Source: Stropharia rugosoannulata
Taxonomy: Eukaryota > Basidiomycota > Agaricomycetes > Agaricales > Strophariaceae
Reading direction: 5' to 3'
Assembly (NCBI GenBank): GCA_028532985.1
Contig: JANCIK010000001.1
Span: 2,232,001-2,296,000 of the forward strand
Length of the DNA: 64,000 nt
A program made the translations under genes and the position numbers. Positions 40,444-52,113 of the stretch are shown in pieces (the stretch's first letter is position 1; the number at the start of each line of letters is the position of its first letter). The notes under the pieces are model-generated. The model worked only from the letters and a program-made list of their open reading frames with translations. It did not search any database and was not told the DNA's origin.

Positions 40444-43400
40444 TATGTGCTCAGGTGCATTATAAAGCATGTACAAAGGCATACAAACATCACAATTAAA
40501 TGAACAATCTTTATTCTTGATAAATCCAGATTTCAATCTTTTCTACTTGTAAAAATTATTTCTTATGCCCAGAGGCCACTGTTAAATTGGTACCTCTATA
40601 GGCCTGCACCCTGGTGCATCAAAATCCATGCACCATAGGAATTTTAGCCACTGGACTTCACAATTAAAATTTTTTAAATGCAAACTATACAATATCTACT
40701 TTTTTATGAAACAAAAAGTGTAATCAAGTATTTGAATTCTACTGACCCATAAAAATAATTTTAAATGCACAAATCGGCGGCAACAAAGTACTAAATTTAT
40801 ACTATACTATCTATCCAGTGGAAATATTCAAAAACTGGCGGAAATATTAAACATCATCAACTACAATCCATTATCTTGCTCTGCAAACTATTTCTGCCAG
40901 ATTTGCTTCAGAAAAATATATATAATGCTGCTGTAAGTTGTTTTTCCACCAGATTTACATCACCTATATATGCAGATGCCATTTGTTGAAAATGGCCCTG
41001 TGAAACAAGGTACTAAGATATGTCACCATTAGCTCTGTGGATCACAGTATTATGCTAGGTTGCCATTTGTTGAAATGGGCCTGTGATCTACAATATACTA
41101 ATAGTTTACTAAAGTCCTATATACTACACAACCCAGGCATTGTCCTATCAGGTAAATTCAGGCACAATTTGAACCTAATACCCTGTTACAAATCAAGTAA
41201 AAACCAATACTATCATCATCAAATAAAGAAACTCACCAAGCAAATACATTGCTTGTGGAGATGAACTCTAGCAGTAGGGTATCCATGAACTAATGCTTAG
41301 CATCTTAAACAATAGTCAGAACACCACCATAGTAAGTCTACATGTTCTCATAAACATAAAAGTTGTGGTGATATGTTTACATGCATGCTACAAATAAATA
41401 TTAGGCAAGATATCACACAAGTTAATATGGAAGTACTTATGGCAATAGTAAAGAGAGGTAGTATAGACTGGTAAGGCTCCTGCATGAAGAGTAAAAGTGT
41501 AGCTTTATATTTCAATGGTTCTACCAGTTTCAAGCCATAGTTTTCACAATTTTTCAAGGGAAGATATAGATGCTTATAAGCTACCAAAATATACATGAGA
41601 CTTAAAGATTATCTGTATCAAAAATGTTCCTAATGGCAGAGCATATTCATTGAACTCCCTAAATTCTACCTCAGTTGCTACATCATTGTAAGCAAAGACT
41701 GGTGCCTAGATACCCTTTTTCAATTTCTCCCAGTACTGGCAAGCAGCTAGAATATCAGTTGAAATAAAGCAAGCAAGAATTTGTGCAGTGTTATAGGGAA
41801 GAAACATGGGAGGGCAATTGTTGACAGTTGCATTAAGCTACAGGGTCAGCTAGGCTAATTGAGCAAAGCAGATGTATTTTATTACAGAAAGTAACAAAGC
41901 ATTTGAAAGTATAGTGCAGGCCTCAAGCATGTGGTATATTATGGCTTGCAGCAATGGATGCAGTCAATAGACTGCAGTTAGCTGGTGTCAATGCTTGGTA
42001 AAGGCTGGTACTGCAAAGCAGGCTGCTGAGCACAGCTAGCTGACTGTGCCAGATTCATTAATCCACAATCTATAATTTTTCCCATGGATCTAGTCTTTTA
42101 GCTATTGCACAGCCTTTGTTGAAGTGTGAACCTTTGCCAGAGTGCAAAAGTAATGTGGCTGGTCATAAGCCTAAAGAAAACTTGCTTGTAGTCATCACCA
42201 ACATAACCAAACTATGCAGCCACATTGCTAAAAAAAATGGACCAAGAATTTGTAACAGCTGACTTTGATGCATTTTTTGCAGTATATCTTTTATTTGTAT
42301 TAAAAGATATAGACATGGATGCATGCTTTGAGTGAATGTGTCAGAGAAGTAACAATAACCAGCTGCTCATTACAGCCATTTCAGTAGCCAAGACAAATGC
42401 AAAAGAAGGCAAAATAAAAACTACAACTAAGCTTTTATTCCATTTTGCAAAATAGATCAAGTGTCCCAGTTGCAATAAAGAAAAAAAGGTGCTTGCACAG
42501 CTTGTTCCCATTGCTAAAGTAATCAGCAACTCTAAAATTAGTGGATGCAACAAGTAGTATTTGTTCTTTGACTGTTCTAACACAATCATTACCTCAGACA
42601 TTAGTGGATCCACAAACAAGATAGATGCCTACTTTGTTCCAGATGGGTATAAAAAAGAGAAATACCTTCATACATCTAAAATTGCAGTCTTATGTGAATG
42701 AAAAATCAGAGACAATGAGATGGCAAAGGTGAGCTGTCTCTGCAGTCATCCTTGACAGTGTGCTAACTATCAGGAAAATGTCTTTTATTCCCAGGAGCTT
42801 TGTATCTCCCTGGCACTGCCTTAGAGATCCTAAGACCACCGGGACATGCAAAGCAGCCAGGGCCCTTAGGTGCACTCAAGGTAAGGTCCCTCTGCAAACA
42901 ACTAGGCACAAATTTTCCAAGGCAATCCAGGGCAGCTCAAGGCATCCTAGAATCCATTAGATGTGTCTTGTATTATTCAAAGGTGTTTAGATATAATACC
43001 ATTTAACAAGTACTATTCAAACTTCTTATATATTACTGTGATAGTGTTGAAGATCATGTGTTTATGGACTTTTGGTACTAATATGTACATACAAAGCTTA
43101 CTACAATGTATCCTAAATTAGACCTTGACCAGAATACAGATATTCTTCTCTCACATGCCTGAGCCCAGGCACTTTGTGTCCATTCCCACACCAGGATGGC
43201 TAGCTAGTCAATCTGTTTGAACAACCCCTTGCACCTGCAACACCAGCAGTGTGTCATACATACATCCCCCTTCCCAAGCCCCTATCTCAGCAACAACAAT
43301 GAGCTATTTCTAACAGATAGGGTGCTTATAAAGTTGTAAATTCTGCTTGGAATGACATGTTCAAGGGCTCTTTAGAAAGCCTGAATTAATGCAAATATGC

Positions 43401-43907
43401 TCCAAAAAGCTACCAAGGCAATTGAAGAAGTAGTTCTGAACTTAGAGCAAAATTAGTCCAAGACAGGAAGATGGAGGAGGACATGGCTACTCACAGGCAT
43501 CCAAAAATCTCAAAATTTGTGTAACAAATATGTTCAAACCCCACATAGAAGGTACATAAGCATGCCAAGTTGCGAAAGTTTCTGTTGAAAACTGAAGAAG
43601 GAAGATAATATTCAAGTCTATAATAGTAGTCATATGGTCATTAGGGAGGTCAAATATTAAGGGCATATAAAATGAAAAAACCTGGACAATTAGTCTATAC
43701 CTATTTGTAGTAAAAGACCCCAAAAAGAATTAGGCAAAAATACAAACAAGAACCCAAGATATGAAGTACTTTACCTAGAGAAAGGAGGGAGAGGAGGAGC
43801 ACATCACATAGGACAGTGCCTAAGTACTGTAATCTATAGTACTACAGTGAATTATTATTATAATGTGGATCACATTACAAAGCTGATAGCATATATACAA
43901 TACCTAT

Positions 43908-44056
43908 GCTATCCTACCCCACACTTGCTCCAAATATCATATAACAATATTATGCACTGCCAGTCTCAGTAAGACTGGCAGTGTATTTTGCCCAAAGGTA
44001 TATAGCTAATTTTTATGCTATCCTAGCCCACACTTGCCACAAATATCTTATACAGA
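43908..44056. repeat. Direct repeat pair around a hairpin in the CpG-poor region
   Basis: TATGCTATCCTACCCCACAC (about 43,908) recurs as TATGCTATCCTAGCCCACAC (about 44,016), both followed by TTGC and a CAAATATC word. A perfect inverted repeat lies between them. Confidence 0.7.
43956..43982. repeat. Perfect 11-bp inverted repeat with 5-nt loop
   Basis: ACTGCCAGTCT, loop CAGTA, AGACTGGCAGT. Could be a transposon-end relic or a small hairpin; no T tract follows and nothing marks a transcription unit. Confidence 0.7.
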
Positions 44057-46196
44057 CATCAATAATATGCACATATTTAGACTAGCAATGCTCAGACATT
44101 GCCTGTGGTTTTGAAAAGCTCATGTCTGTTGATTGCTTTGCATAGGAATGTTGACTATTATTTGTAGATGTTAAACTTTATAATAGTACACAGCCAGTAA
44201 CAGAACTTTTCTTTTCTCTTCCACACCCTGTGTCCTCCCCTTATCATAAATTCAATTTACTTTTCTTTATGGCTTTGTCTCACAGCAACCTCGACATCCA
44301 AGATACAATTGTTGTATTCCACCATGACTATGTTCAAGTGTGGGAAGGAGGGAGCCAAATATTTTTGAAGGAGAGGACCAGACTATGAAAGTCCCTGGTA
44401 AGTATTTTTGTTATATTTTTTATATTTAGTTTACTGACTTTTCAATAATAATAGGTTGAACTTCAAATGTGCAAGCAATCTGCTGCTAGGTGCACTATAG
44501 GGCTCACATTCTATAGCTACATGCAGAAACTTTTGCCCAAGGACACAAGTTCAGATGGACAAGACATGGAAAACATGTGCTAGGAAGCATTCAAGGAGAT
44601 AGTGGAGATGGGGCTTTGTCCTATAGAGGCAGGAGTAGGGGAAGGTCAAGGTCAACTATAGGCAGCATGCCTATCATTAGTGAGTAACAAATTTTATAGT
44701 CTCTTGTTTATTTCTGACTAGTTATTAGTGAATTGATTAGCAGCTACCAGTATCAAGCCTGTACTGGCAGCCAAGGCCCCCAAGGCAAAGAAGGCCTTCC
44801 TACCCTCCTCTTCACCTGCCTCTTTTCCTCCCCCACCACCTGCCTCTGTTGTTGTTGTGAGAGGCTGGGGCTGGCCCCTTGTGAAAATAAGAAAACCACA
44901 AGGTTTAGAACATAGATACACAAGAAGCAACATATTTACTAAAACAATCAGAAACTACTACTGGAAACTAAAAGAACAAGATATAGCATGAAATATGAAG
45001 ATTGAGATATGAAGATGCAAGTTTATTCAAAGATATGAAATATGTACAGGATGAAACAAGAAGACAAGCTCAAGGAAGATTCAAGATGTTATTACAAGCT
45101 CAATAACTGATTAAGAAAGATAACAGCATCAGAGCAATATTGGACTTCTGATGCTGACAACATCAGATTAATATTAACAATTTGATGTAACTATGGATCC
45201 ACAAGGGAGTCAATCACAAGGATATACTCATCCATATGACCTGGGGCAAACATGGTGAAGATTTCCAATAATATGTAAGCTTGTGGTAACAGAAAGTAGA
45301 AGATTTTCAACACAAAAACAAAGGACATAGGTGTAGAAAGAGGAACAGTGGAGACATACATATGTTTAAAGCAGACATGGATATAATCTAACTACAGGAA
45401 GGGGTTTCTTATGCTTGGGCTTGGATTCCAGAGATAAGGAAATTGTGGCCAAAATATAGAACATGCTGCAGTGCAGTGTGGTTTCTGACAAGATAAAGTC
45501 AGCATAGCAGGACAGTCAGATCTTCATAGATGTATATGGTATGATCTGGGCATGACAACCAGATTGGATATTTAAAGAGTAGAATATCTTTGTATTTTCC
45601 CAGCTTCCCTTAGGGTTAACTTCTACCTATACACACCATACCTGTTTGCATCGGAAACCATCATTAAAGACCTTTACACTGGAAGCTCCTTGTTGCAAAA
45701 CAAGTAAAACCACTTCAATGTGCTATCATTGTACACATGTTACTCCTGCACATTGTGAACTTTAGAGACAGACTTTTCAGACCAGTCCAACCTAACTTTG
45801 CACCTCACACCACCAAGGCAAAGTCATCAAAAATAACAATGCAGGAGAAGACACTGTTTCCCACAGGGGCTCATCTGGCAGTATTCAAATTCAAGGACAT
45901 TGTTGACACTGTGGGCAAACTAACATGTATTCTCTAAGATACATGCCGAACAAATAACTGATATCTTCGAAATGGATTCCCAGGAACAAATTTAGAATAC
46001 ATTAAAAATAACTTCTTAATATATTCTGACCATTATGCACCGTATACATCATGGGTACATTATTTATAACTGCTATATAATAACACAGAACATGCAGAAG
46101 AACATGTCTAAATTTTATACCTCGTATTATAGAGGGAACATATCTGGAACATATTTAAAAGATACATGAATCAAATACGGAATATAATTTAAATAA

Positions 46197-46362
46197 CATC
46201 CAGATTTGTTCCTGGGTGTTATACAGCATATATTGGGCATATGTACTACATTTTTGCTGAATACAATCTGGGTGTCTTTGTCGGATCTTTTTAATATAGC
46301 ATCCAAGTTTATTCATAGATGTTACTCAGCATATGCATTAAATTTCTGCTGAATACAATCTG
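46197..46362. repeat. Imperfect direct duplication at the edge of the CpG-poor region
   Basis: Two segments starting CATCCAGATTTGTTCCTGG and CATCCAAGTTTATTCATAG each end with GCTGAATACAATCTGG (near 46,255-46,270 and 46,347-46,362). The spacing is about 90-100 bp. Confidence 0.65.
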
Positions 46363-46573
46363 GTGAGGGGAATTGACCTTGGTCTCGCGGCGCGCTCTTA
46401 GGTCAGTTATTGAAGTATCATACAAGCATCATACATAATAAATTATTCATCAAATTCAGAGACGGCTATGCGATAGACACAACAAGATGACAGTATTTAC
46501 AACAAATTGTAGACATAATATATGAGGAATGAACAAAAAAAAAGTACAGAATCCCGTCGAGAGAATCATTAAA

Positions 46574-46965
46574 TCACCTAAAATAAAAGATCATTAGCAA
46601 GGCTACAGAAGACGATGTATACAAACTGACTGCAAGGGGAATAACTGCATCCAGGGGCACTTGCCTAAGCCAGTTGTTCGATGTAGTGCTATTGGATCCA
46701 TATTCCACGTTGTTGTCATCGTCGGTGTGCATCCACCATAGTTCGATGCAGCAACGAAGCGTGGCATCGTAGATATAGCCGTACGCTGTGTAGTGATTGC
46801 CCTTGCCCCCGCTTCGGTTCTTGTTCGCCATCCCGGGGAACAAGTCACGATCGCGTCGATTTTTGGGACGATTGTCAGAGTTATGGGCGCACGGGTGGCT
46901 AATGAATATGGGTTACGGGAGCTCAGCATCTCAAACAAAGAACTCACTATAGGATGATGATCCAC
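46574..46965 (-). other. Possible exon of an unknown gene
   Basis: Two overlapping minus frames: one ends with MANKNRSGGKGNHYTAYGYIYDATLRC, Trp-rich and open for 89 codons to 46,574; the other spans 46,603-46,965. I recognise no family. It is adjacent to the CpG-poor boundary and has normal CpG content. It could be a relic or chance ORF. Confidence 0.2.
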
Positions 46966-48690
46966 CTGCGTTCTCCAAACTCTGCTTCTATGCTATCCTT
47001 TATCCTTAGAATTGCTTCTCGAAATACCTCGACAGCTCGCGCCCTTTTCCTAGTCGACCGTGGCGCGTCCAGCATTCCCCTTGGTAGGTATAGTTCAAAC
47101 GTGGAGGTGATGTCTTAAGGATTTGGTGATCGTTCAGAAGTAATCTTGGCGTACGAGGTATTACTCACTAGCTATTTCCATTAATGAAAGATGATTGCTC
47201 TGGAGGAGTAGGTTGGAGCACGTTGAGAGTCGCGTTAGGGAAGGTCGTACACAACACTCCAGCCTCTGTCACATGTCGTATAACACGGTCAGCGACCGCA
47301 CTTTGTGGACGACCACGACGATGGCGCTTCATTTTGGTCCAAACTGCTACCTTTCTATGGTTTCCTACCGCCAATATATCGACAATCTCCTACCAAAAAA
47401 CAGTGTCAAGAAACTGATGGACCTGTATGATATCAGGCTTCGAGCATCTTTTCAACATGTGTCTGCCCACGGAAGCCTCGTTGCTCATACGTTGTACACC
47501 TGGAAACTCGGTCTTTGCATTACACTTCGCCACAGCTCGGGCAAGCATGTCTGATTGTATCCGTGGGGCCAACGTGGGTAGGACCTACGCATAGTGCCCC
47601 ACTCGCCTTGCCACGTACAGGCCAACGTCTTGGGCAACCGATGCGTACTGACATGACGTGCCTCATGCTCGAGCGCGGCCTCCAGAATACCGACATCTCA
47701 TCCCGCCTCTCCGCCAACACTGACGACGACCCCGCGCCCCGCCGCCAGCGTCAGCAGCGTACCCCAGCTACAAAACTGCCTAAATGCGCGACCGCCACGA
47801 AGACAGCTCGCTCGAGTACCCCCGCCTCCGAGCTGTCTCTCCAAGATTTTCCAACTTTTACCCACCGCTCTGTCCACCGCTAAGCACAGTCACTCGCGAT
47901 GCTGGTCCTACCGCACCGCTGACGACAAGGACGGCATTAGTCCCTACAACGGGGAGACGATGTCAACGGCGGCCCACCATGCAAGCGCCGTAACCTCAGT
48001 GCAGGGCTGGGCGGGCGTCACCAGCAAGCATAACATGTTTGACCGGACGAGAACTTCGGTATGTCTTACCTCAGCCGTTTCTTCGCGATGCTCACAGCAC
48101 AAATAGAACATAGGGGTCACATTCGACCCCCTCGTCGTCGACAGCATCGCCGAACTCGATAAGATTCTTCAGACAGGACACGCGTCTCATAAAGCTATAT
48201 CAGGGCTGCCGTCCGCCACGTCTCCTATGGGGGTGTCTCTTAGGTTGTCGAATTGTGGGCGAAAGGAGTCACTGGTGAGGAAACGAAACGAAGAAAAAAG
48301 AAAGGAAATAAGGGGGAAGGCAGAAGAGAAAGAAAACAAGAAGGATACGTATAAAAAGATGGAGAGAAATAGAGAATGTCCGCCCCCATATATCCTACAG
48401 AAAACAAGGAAAGAAAGAAAATACAGTCCCTTGGGTAAATTGATATCTTATATAATATAACACGAGACGAGAAGGGATTGTCTTATCGCCTCGCGTGACC
48501 TCCAGAGCAAAAAGCTCCTCCGAAGGCACGTACAACAGGTTCTGTCATCAGGTATGATTTGTAGCTCGTCGTTATCTTCGTTATTTGTGGTCCCCAGGCG
48601 TCGTGGTCGGACCAACCACAGCGAAGACACCGTCGCCTTCTTGCCCCCTCTCCTCCGCTCGGGGTGTTCTTGCCCACGAGGAAGAGAAAG
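46966..48690. other. Stretch without a recognisable gene
   Basis: GC-moderate DNA with several 60-120 codon ORFs on both strands, none convincing. A plus frame at 47,640-47,883 (to FPTFTHRSVHR) looks coding-like but has no support. A purine-rich low-complexity tract lies at 48,270-48,430. Confidence 0.5.
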
Positions 48691-48696
48691 CGTATC

Positions 48697-49158
48697 AGAC
48701 CAAGACTCAGTCCATGTCTATATATCCTGTTGGGCCCTGCCCCGCTTGTGGTGTTGATGCACAGTGTCGTCCTCGTCTACCTCCTGCTCCTCCTCGTCCT
48801 CTTCGCGCACGCTGAACCCAACGCTCATCTCGTCTTCCTCGCGCTTCATTCCGGCGCCCCGGCGCCCGGCGTACACATAGCCATAGCCATAGAACTATGG
48901 CTAACCCCGGGCGGGGTGGCATAAGCCCCATAATACGAGCTACGGAGCGCGCTGCTCGCAGACGCGACGTGGACGTGGACTTTATCCGCGGTGTCGTCCA
49001 TGCCCTCAATGTCGATGGCTGCGTCGGCATCGATGCTCTCGTCGCTCCCGCTGCGCGAGCGGCTGCGGGACGCATACGACTGCGAGCGCACAGAGGAGCT
49101 CGGAAGAGACCAACCGCCGCCGACGCTCGGCAGGGCTGTCGCAACGGACCGTGGGGGG
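48697..49158 (-). pseudogene. C-terminal fragment of an unknown acidic, Ser-rich protein
   Basis: Minus-strand coding character is strong in two adjoining frames. The first (49,158 to 48,846) reads VATALPSVGGGWSLPSSSV, RSRSRSGSDESIDADAAID; the second continues YGYGYVYAGRRGAGMKREED, MSVGFSVREEDEEEQEVDED and ends near 48,700. The join near 48,890 needs a one-base shift, and a TA duplication near the end turns QDIDMD-stop into a frame break. Such Ser/acid tails are common in fungal transcription factors, but no DNA-binding domain is present. Likely a decayed 3' gene fragment. Confidence 0.5.
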
Positions 49159-49985
49159 GTAACTACTCTTCGTATCGATAGACAAAACAGTAGGTACGCC
49201 CAAAAGCACTAGGCGGACCTGCGTGACCTTGGCGGAGCGTAGTACGAGCGCGACTCGGCGCTGCCGTACCTCCTCCCGTCAGAGTCGACGTCGACGCAGT
49301 GGAGCGGCGCGTCTGCGCTCGATGGTGGTGATCGCGAGGAGGCGAGAGTGGACGGTGGTGTGGGTGGGGCAGGTGGATTGGGTAGGAACGGTGGGGTCGA
49401 GGAGGAGGACGGCCAATGGGATGGAGAAGGGGCAGGGAATGCATCGCTCCTCGCTATGGACGTCCATGGGATGGTCGCTGCGGCGGGCGAGATGGAGGTG
49501 TCGGATGCGGGGTCGCCTTTGCCCCCAGCTCCGCCTCCGCCTCTGCGCGGGGGGATAGCGCATACCCCAAAAACAATCACAGGACTCGTCGTTCTCGTCG
49601 CCGCCGCTTTCACCCCCGCCCTCGGCCGGGCTCGGTCTCAGCGGGCGCTTCCACACGCACATGTCGAGTATGGGGCTCGGGCTCCATTCGCTCACCGTCA
49701 GCGCTGGCGATGCTCTCGCAGACGAGGACGAGGCGAGCTTTGCGACGTTCATGGGCGGAGGTGGCGCGGGTACCGGTGCTGATTTTATGGGCGCAGGCGC
49801 GAGTGGAGGTGCGGTTGGAGGTGTTGGAGGAACATGGGCTCGCAAGGAAGGACAGCACGGTCCTGGGTCGCATGGATGACCTCATCTGTCGGCACGGGGT
49901 CGGGGTTGGTGATGGCAAGAGTTTACGGGAAGGAGTTGAGGCGAATGCGGAGGCGGAGAGAACGACACGGACGTCCTCCGAAACA
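49159..49985. other. Low-complexity coding-like DNA, strand unclear
   Basis: Both strands give plausible disordered protein. Minus: PLHCVDVDSDGRRYGSAESR running into SYYAPPRS, and ILDMCVWKRPLRPSPAEGGG; plus: SPPLSPPPSAGLGLSGRFHT and SLTVSAGDALADEDEASFAT. The minus reading would extend the fragment at 48,697-49,158 upstream; the plus reading would extend the fragment at 50,064. Frame changes are needed in either case. Confidence 0.4.
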
Positions 49986-50063
49986 ATGACAACGACAAAG
50001 TAGATGGCAGCATCTGATACAACGATACAGCGCCCGTCGTCTTCCTCGGCTACATCACATACG

Positions 50064-50440
50064 CCTCCTTCCTCTTCGTCGTACACTATGGAGCACAAGA
50101 TCGATACGCCGCCGTCCATCTCTGATTCGACGGAGCCTAAGATAGAGCGCAGGCCGAGCGTGAAGGACCTGCGGCGCGAACTGCGCGCGACCCGCGTTCG
50201 GAGCCCTGGATTGCGCGAGGCATTCATGGGCTCGGCGGCTGCTGGGAGGAGGGAGGGTGGTGAGGCGTCGGGGTCGGGAAGCGGGTCCGGCTCGGGGTCG
50301 CCTGCTCCTTCGTTGACAATGTCGGTGTCGAGCTCGCCGTCGCCTTCGCTTTTGGTCGATGGGATGCGTAGCGATGCTGGGTCGAGCAAGCGAGATGATG
50401 GTCGAAGGCAGAGTTTCGTGGGACTCCAGAATCGCAGACA
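50064..50440 (+). pseudogene. Plus-strand fragment of an unknown Ser-rich protein
   Basis: Part of a plus frame open from 50,004 to 50,642. The coding-like section reads KIERRPSVKDLRRELRATRV, then Gly/Ser and Ser/Pro runs, then LLVDGMRSDAGSSKRDDGRR up to about 50,430. Past that the DNA is antisense RGP1 exon. No domain recognised. It may be the upstream part of the plus-strand gene seen at 52,114-53,094, split by the antisense gene. Confidence 0.45.
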
Positions 50441-52095
50441 ACTAATGAAACAGTGCGGAACACAGTATGTATACATTAGTTTGTTAAGTTATTATAACGT
50501 TAATAAACGTACCTTGAGCACACGAGCTTTGCTAATTCTATCGTTTAACTCTACAATACCTGAGACAGTTTCCCCAAGACGATACGCAGACTTCGCAAAT
50601 GTGAGAACAGCCACTTTTACCCCATCTTTATTGACATCGTAAGAACCTGGATAATCAGATAAGCCACGAAGCCCAAAAGCGACGAAACAAAATCAACTGA
50701 CATTTCTTCAGGTTCCTAGTCAGAATCTCCACTGCCTCCCGACACCCAGTCAACCCGCCCTCATCTTCCTTCTCTTTCTCGCTCTCCACACGGGTGACTT
50801 CTTCAAAGCGAGGATGCTTATTAGCGGCAGGAGGAACACCATTCCCATTAGCTACCGATGATGAGTGGGCCCGCTCTCCGTCAAGTTTCGAAGCCTTTGG
50901 TGTTGACGGGCCGCCGATTAAAAGCATGACATCCTCTCTATCATCGTCTTCGGGTAGGGAAGCGACCAACGGGAGTACTCGCAGATAGAATCTAGCGTAT
51001 TGGATGGCACTATACCTATGGGCGTTGACGCTGAGCGGGAAAGAACAAAAAGATCAGACTATTGGCGACAATATAAACAGAAAGCTAGATATATGCGTAC
51101 CAGAAGGTAGGCGAGCTATCCCTTTCCGCGCGTTGTCCTTCGTGTCCTCAGCCACTTTCGCCTGTCCCAGGCATACCGGCGTCCTGCCTCCGGCTAACTG
51201 GCCAAAGCAAATCGTACGGCTTCAAAGAGCGTGCGACTGCAAGCTTGTTAGTTGCATGAATGGGGGGTAATAGAATTATTCAAACGTACCAGAAATATGA
51301 TTATATACTCGTATAGGTACTTTCATGACCCTGCTAATGCTATTCGCGCTGACGCCCCCGCTGCCACCTGCAGGCCCAGCCCTACAAATACCCACTACAA
51401 ATTCATACGAAAACTTGAGCGACTTGCCTTTGAATGTGGGCGGTAGATTATCGGGAAGCTTGATCATGTATGTATCTTCATGAGAAATCAGATGAAATAA
51501 AAAGCGCAAGGGAAGCAATACACATACAACTACGAGATTCGCCAGGCCCGAGGGCAAGGTCAACCGCCAGCATTGCCGGCTGCACTTCAAACGTCGGCAA
51601 CGGCTCTTCGGGACTGATTTTTGGGGCAGCCGGTGCACCTCCAAACCCTCCCGAGAGACCCGGACTTGCAGGACCACTTGGAAACCGTGCCGAGCTGGGG
51701 GTGGATGGCGTATACACCGCATACGGCATCGTACTCGAATTCGAGCGCCAGCGCCCGCCGTTCGCTGAGTTTGGATTTGGGCTGCTAGCGGAACCAGACA
51801 TGGAAGAAATGAGAGAGCTCGGAGACAGCATGGACAAGAGCCCGGCGGACAAGGACGATGAGCGGCTGTGCGTGTGTGAGTTGCGCGGCCTGGGCGACGC
51901 CGGAGTATACAGGCTCGCAGTAATGTCCATGCTGCCGCCACCCAGCACGGCGCGGCTAAGAAGGCCCGCGCGAAGCGCGTTCAACGTCCGTGCCTGTTCA
52001 GGCATGGGCAGAGCGCCGGGTACTGGAGTGACCAGCACAGTGCCGGTGAGCTGAGCATAGGAGTACAGGATCAGGATTTGGGTGCTAGCACCGCG
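50400..52095 (-). pseudogene. RGP1: RGP1-like gene, truncated at both ends and frameshifted
   Basis: Rgp1 with Ric1 forms the exchange factor for the Golgi GTPase Ypt6/Rab6. Minus-strand exons with canonical GT/AG junctions: about 52,095-51,528 (LYSYAQLTGT, GGGSMDITASL, LPTFEVQPAMLAVDLALGPG), 51,475-51,290 (IKLPDNLPPTFKGKSLKFSY, SRVMKVPIRVYNH), 51,236-51,101 (LKPYDLLWP), 51,030-50,702 (AVEILTRN), 50,646-50,513 (SYDVNKDGVKVAVLTFAKSA, YRLGETVSGIVELN) and 50,441 onward (LSAILESHETLP). Introns are 52-71 bp. One-base shifts are needed near 51,155 and 50,970. The N-terminus and the C-terminal third are absent; plus-strand coding DNA takes over at both ends. Confidence 0.75.
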
Positions 52096-52113
52096 CAGCA
52101 TCCGAAGACGCCC

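Larger units (their letters stand above)
40444..46373. other. AT-rich, CpG-depleted region without convincing genes
   Basis: Nearly 6 kb in which CG dinucleotides are very rare (for example near 40,775, 42,838, 43,571, 44,290, 45,650 and a few after 45,940) while TG and CA are common. ORFs are short and do not resemble proteins. The right edge is sharp: TCGCGGCGCGC at 46,384 opens GC-rich DNA. It may be very old repeats destroyed by methylation-linked C-to-T change, or an AT isochore. Short internal duplications are listed separately. No element ends could be defined. Confidence 0.7.

Noticed and set aside
44718..44933. Small minus ORF with a Gly-rich, membrane-like end
   Set aside because: Lies in the CpG-poor region, has no homologue I recognise and no context; best taken as chance.
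48270..48430. 77-codon Lys/Glu-rich ORF
   Set aside because: A low-complexity purine tract gives this composition in any frame; no evidence of a gene.
51470..52054. 195-codon plus ORF opposite RGP1
   Set aside because: It is the antisense of clearly conserved RGP1 exons with correct splice sites.
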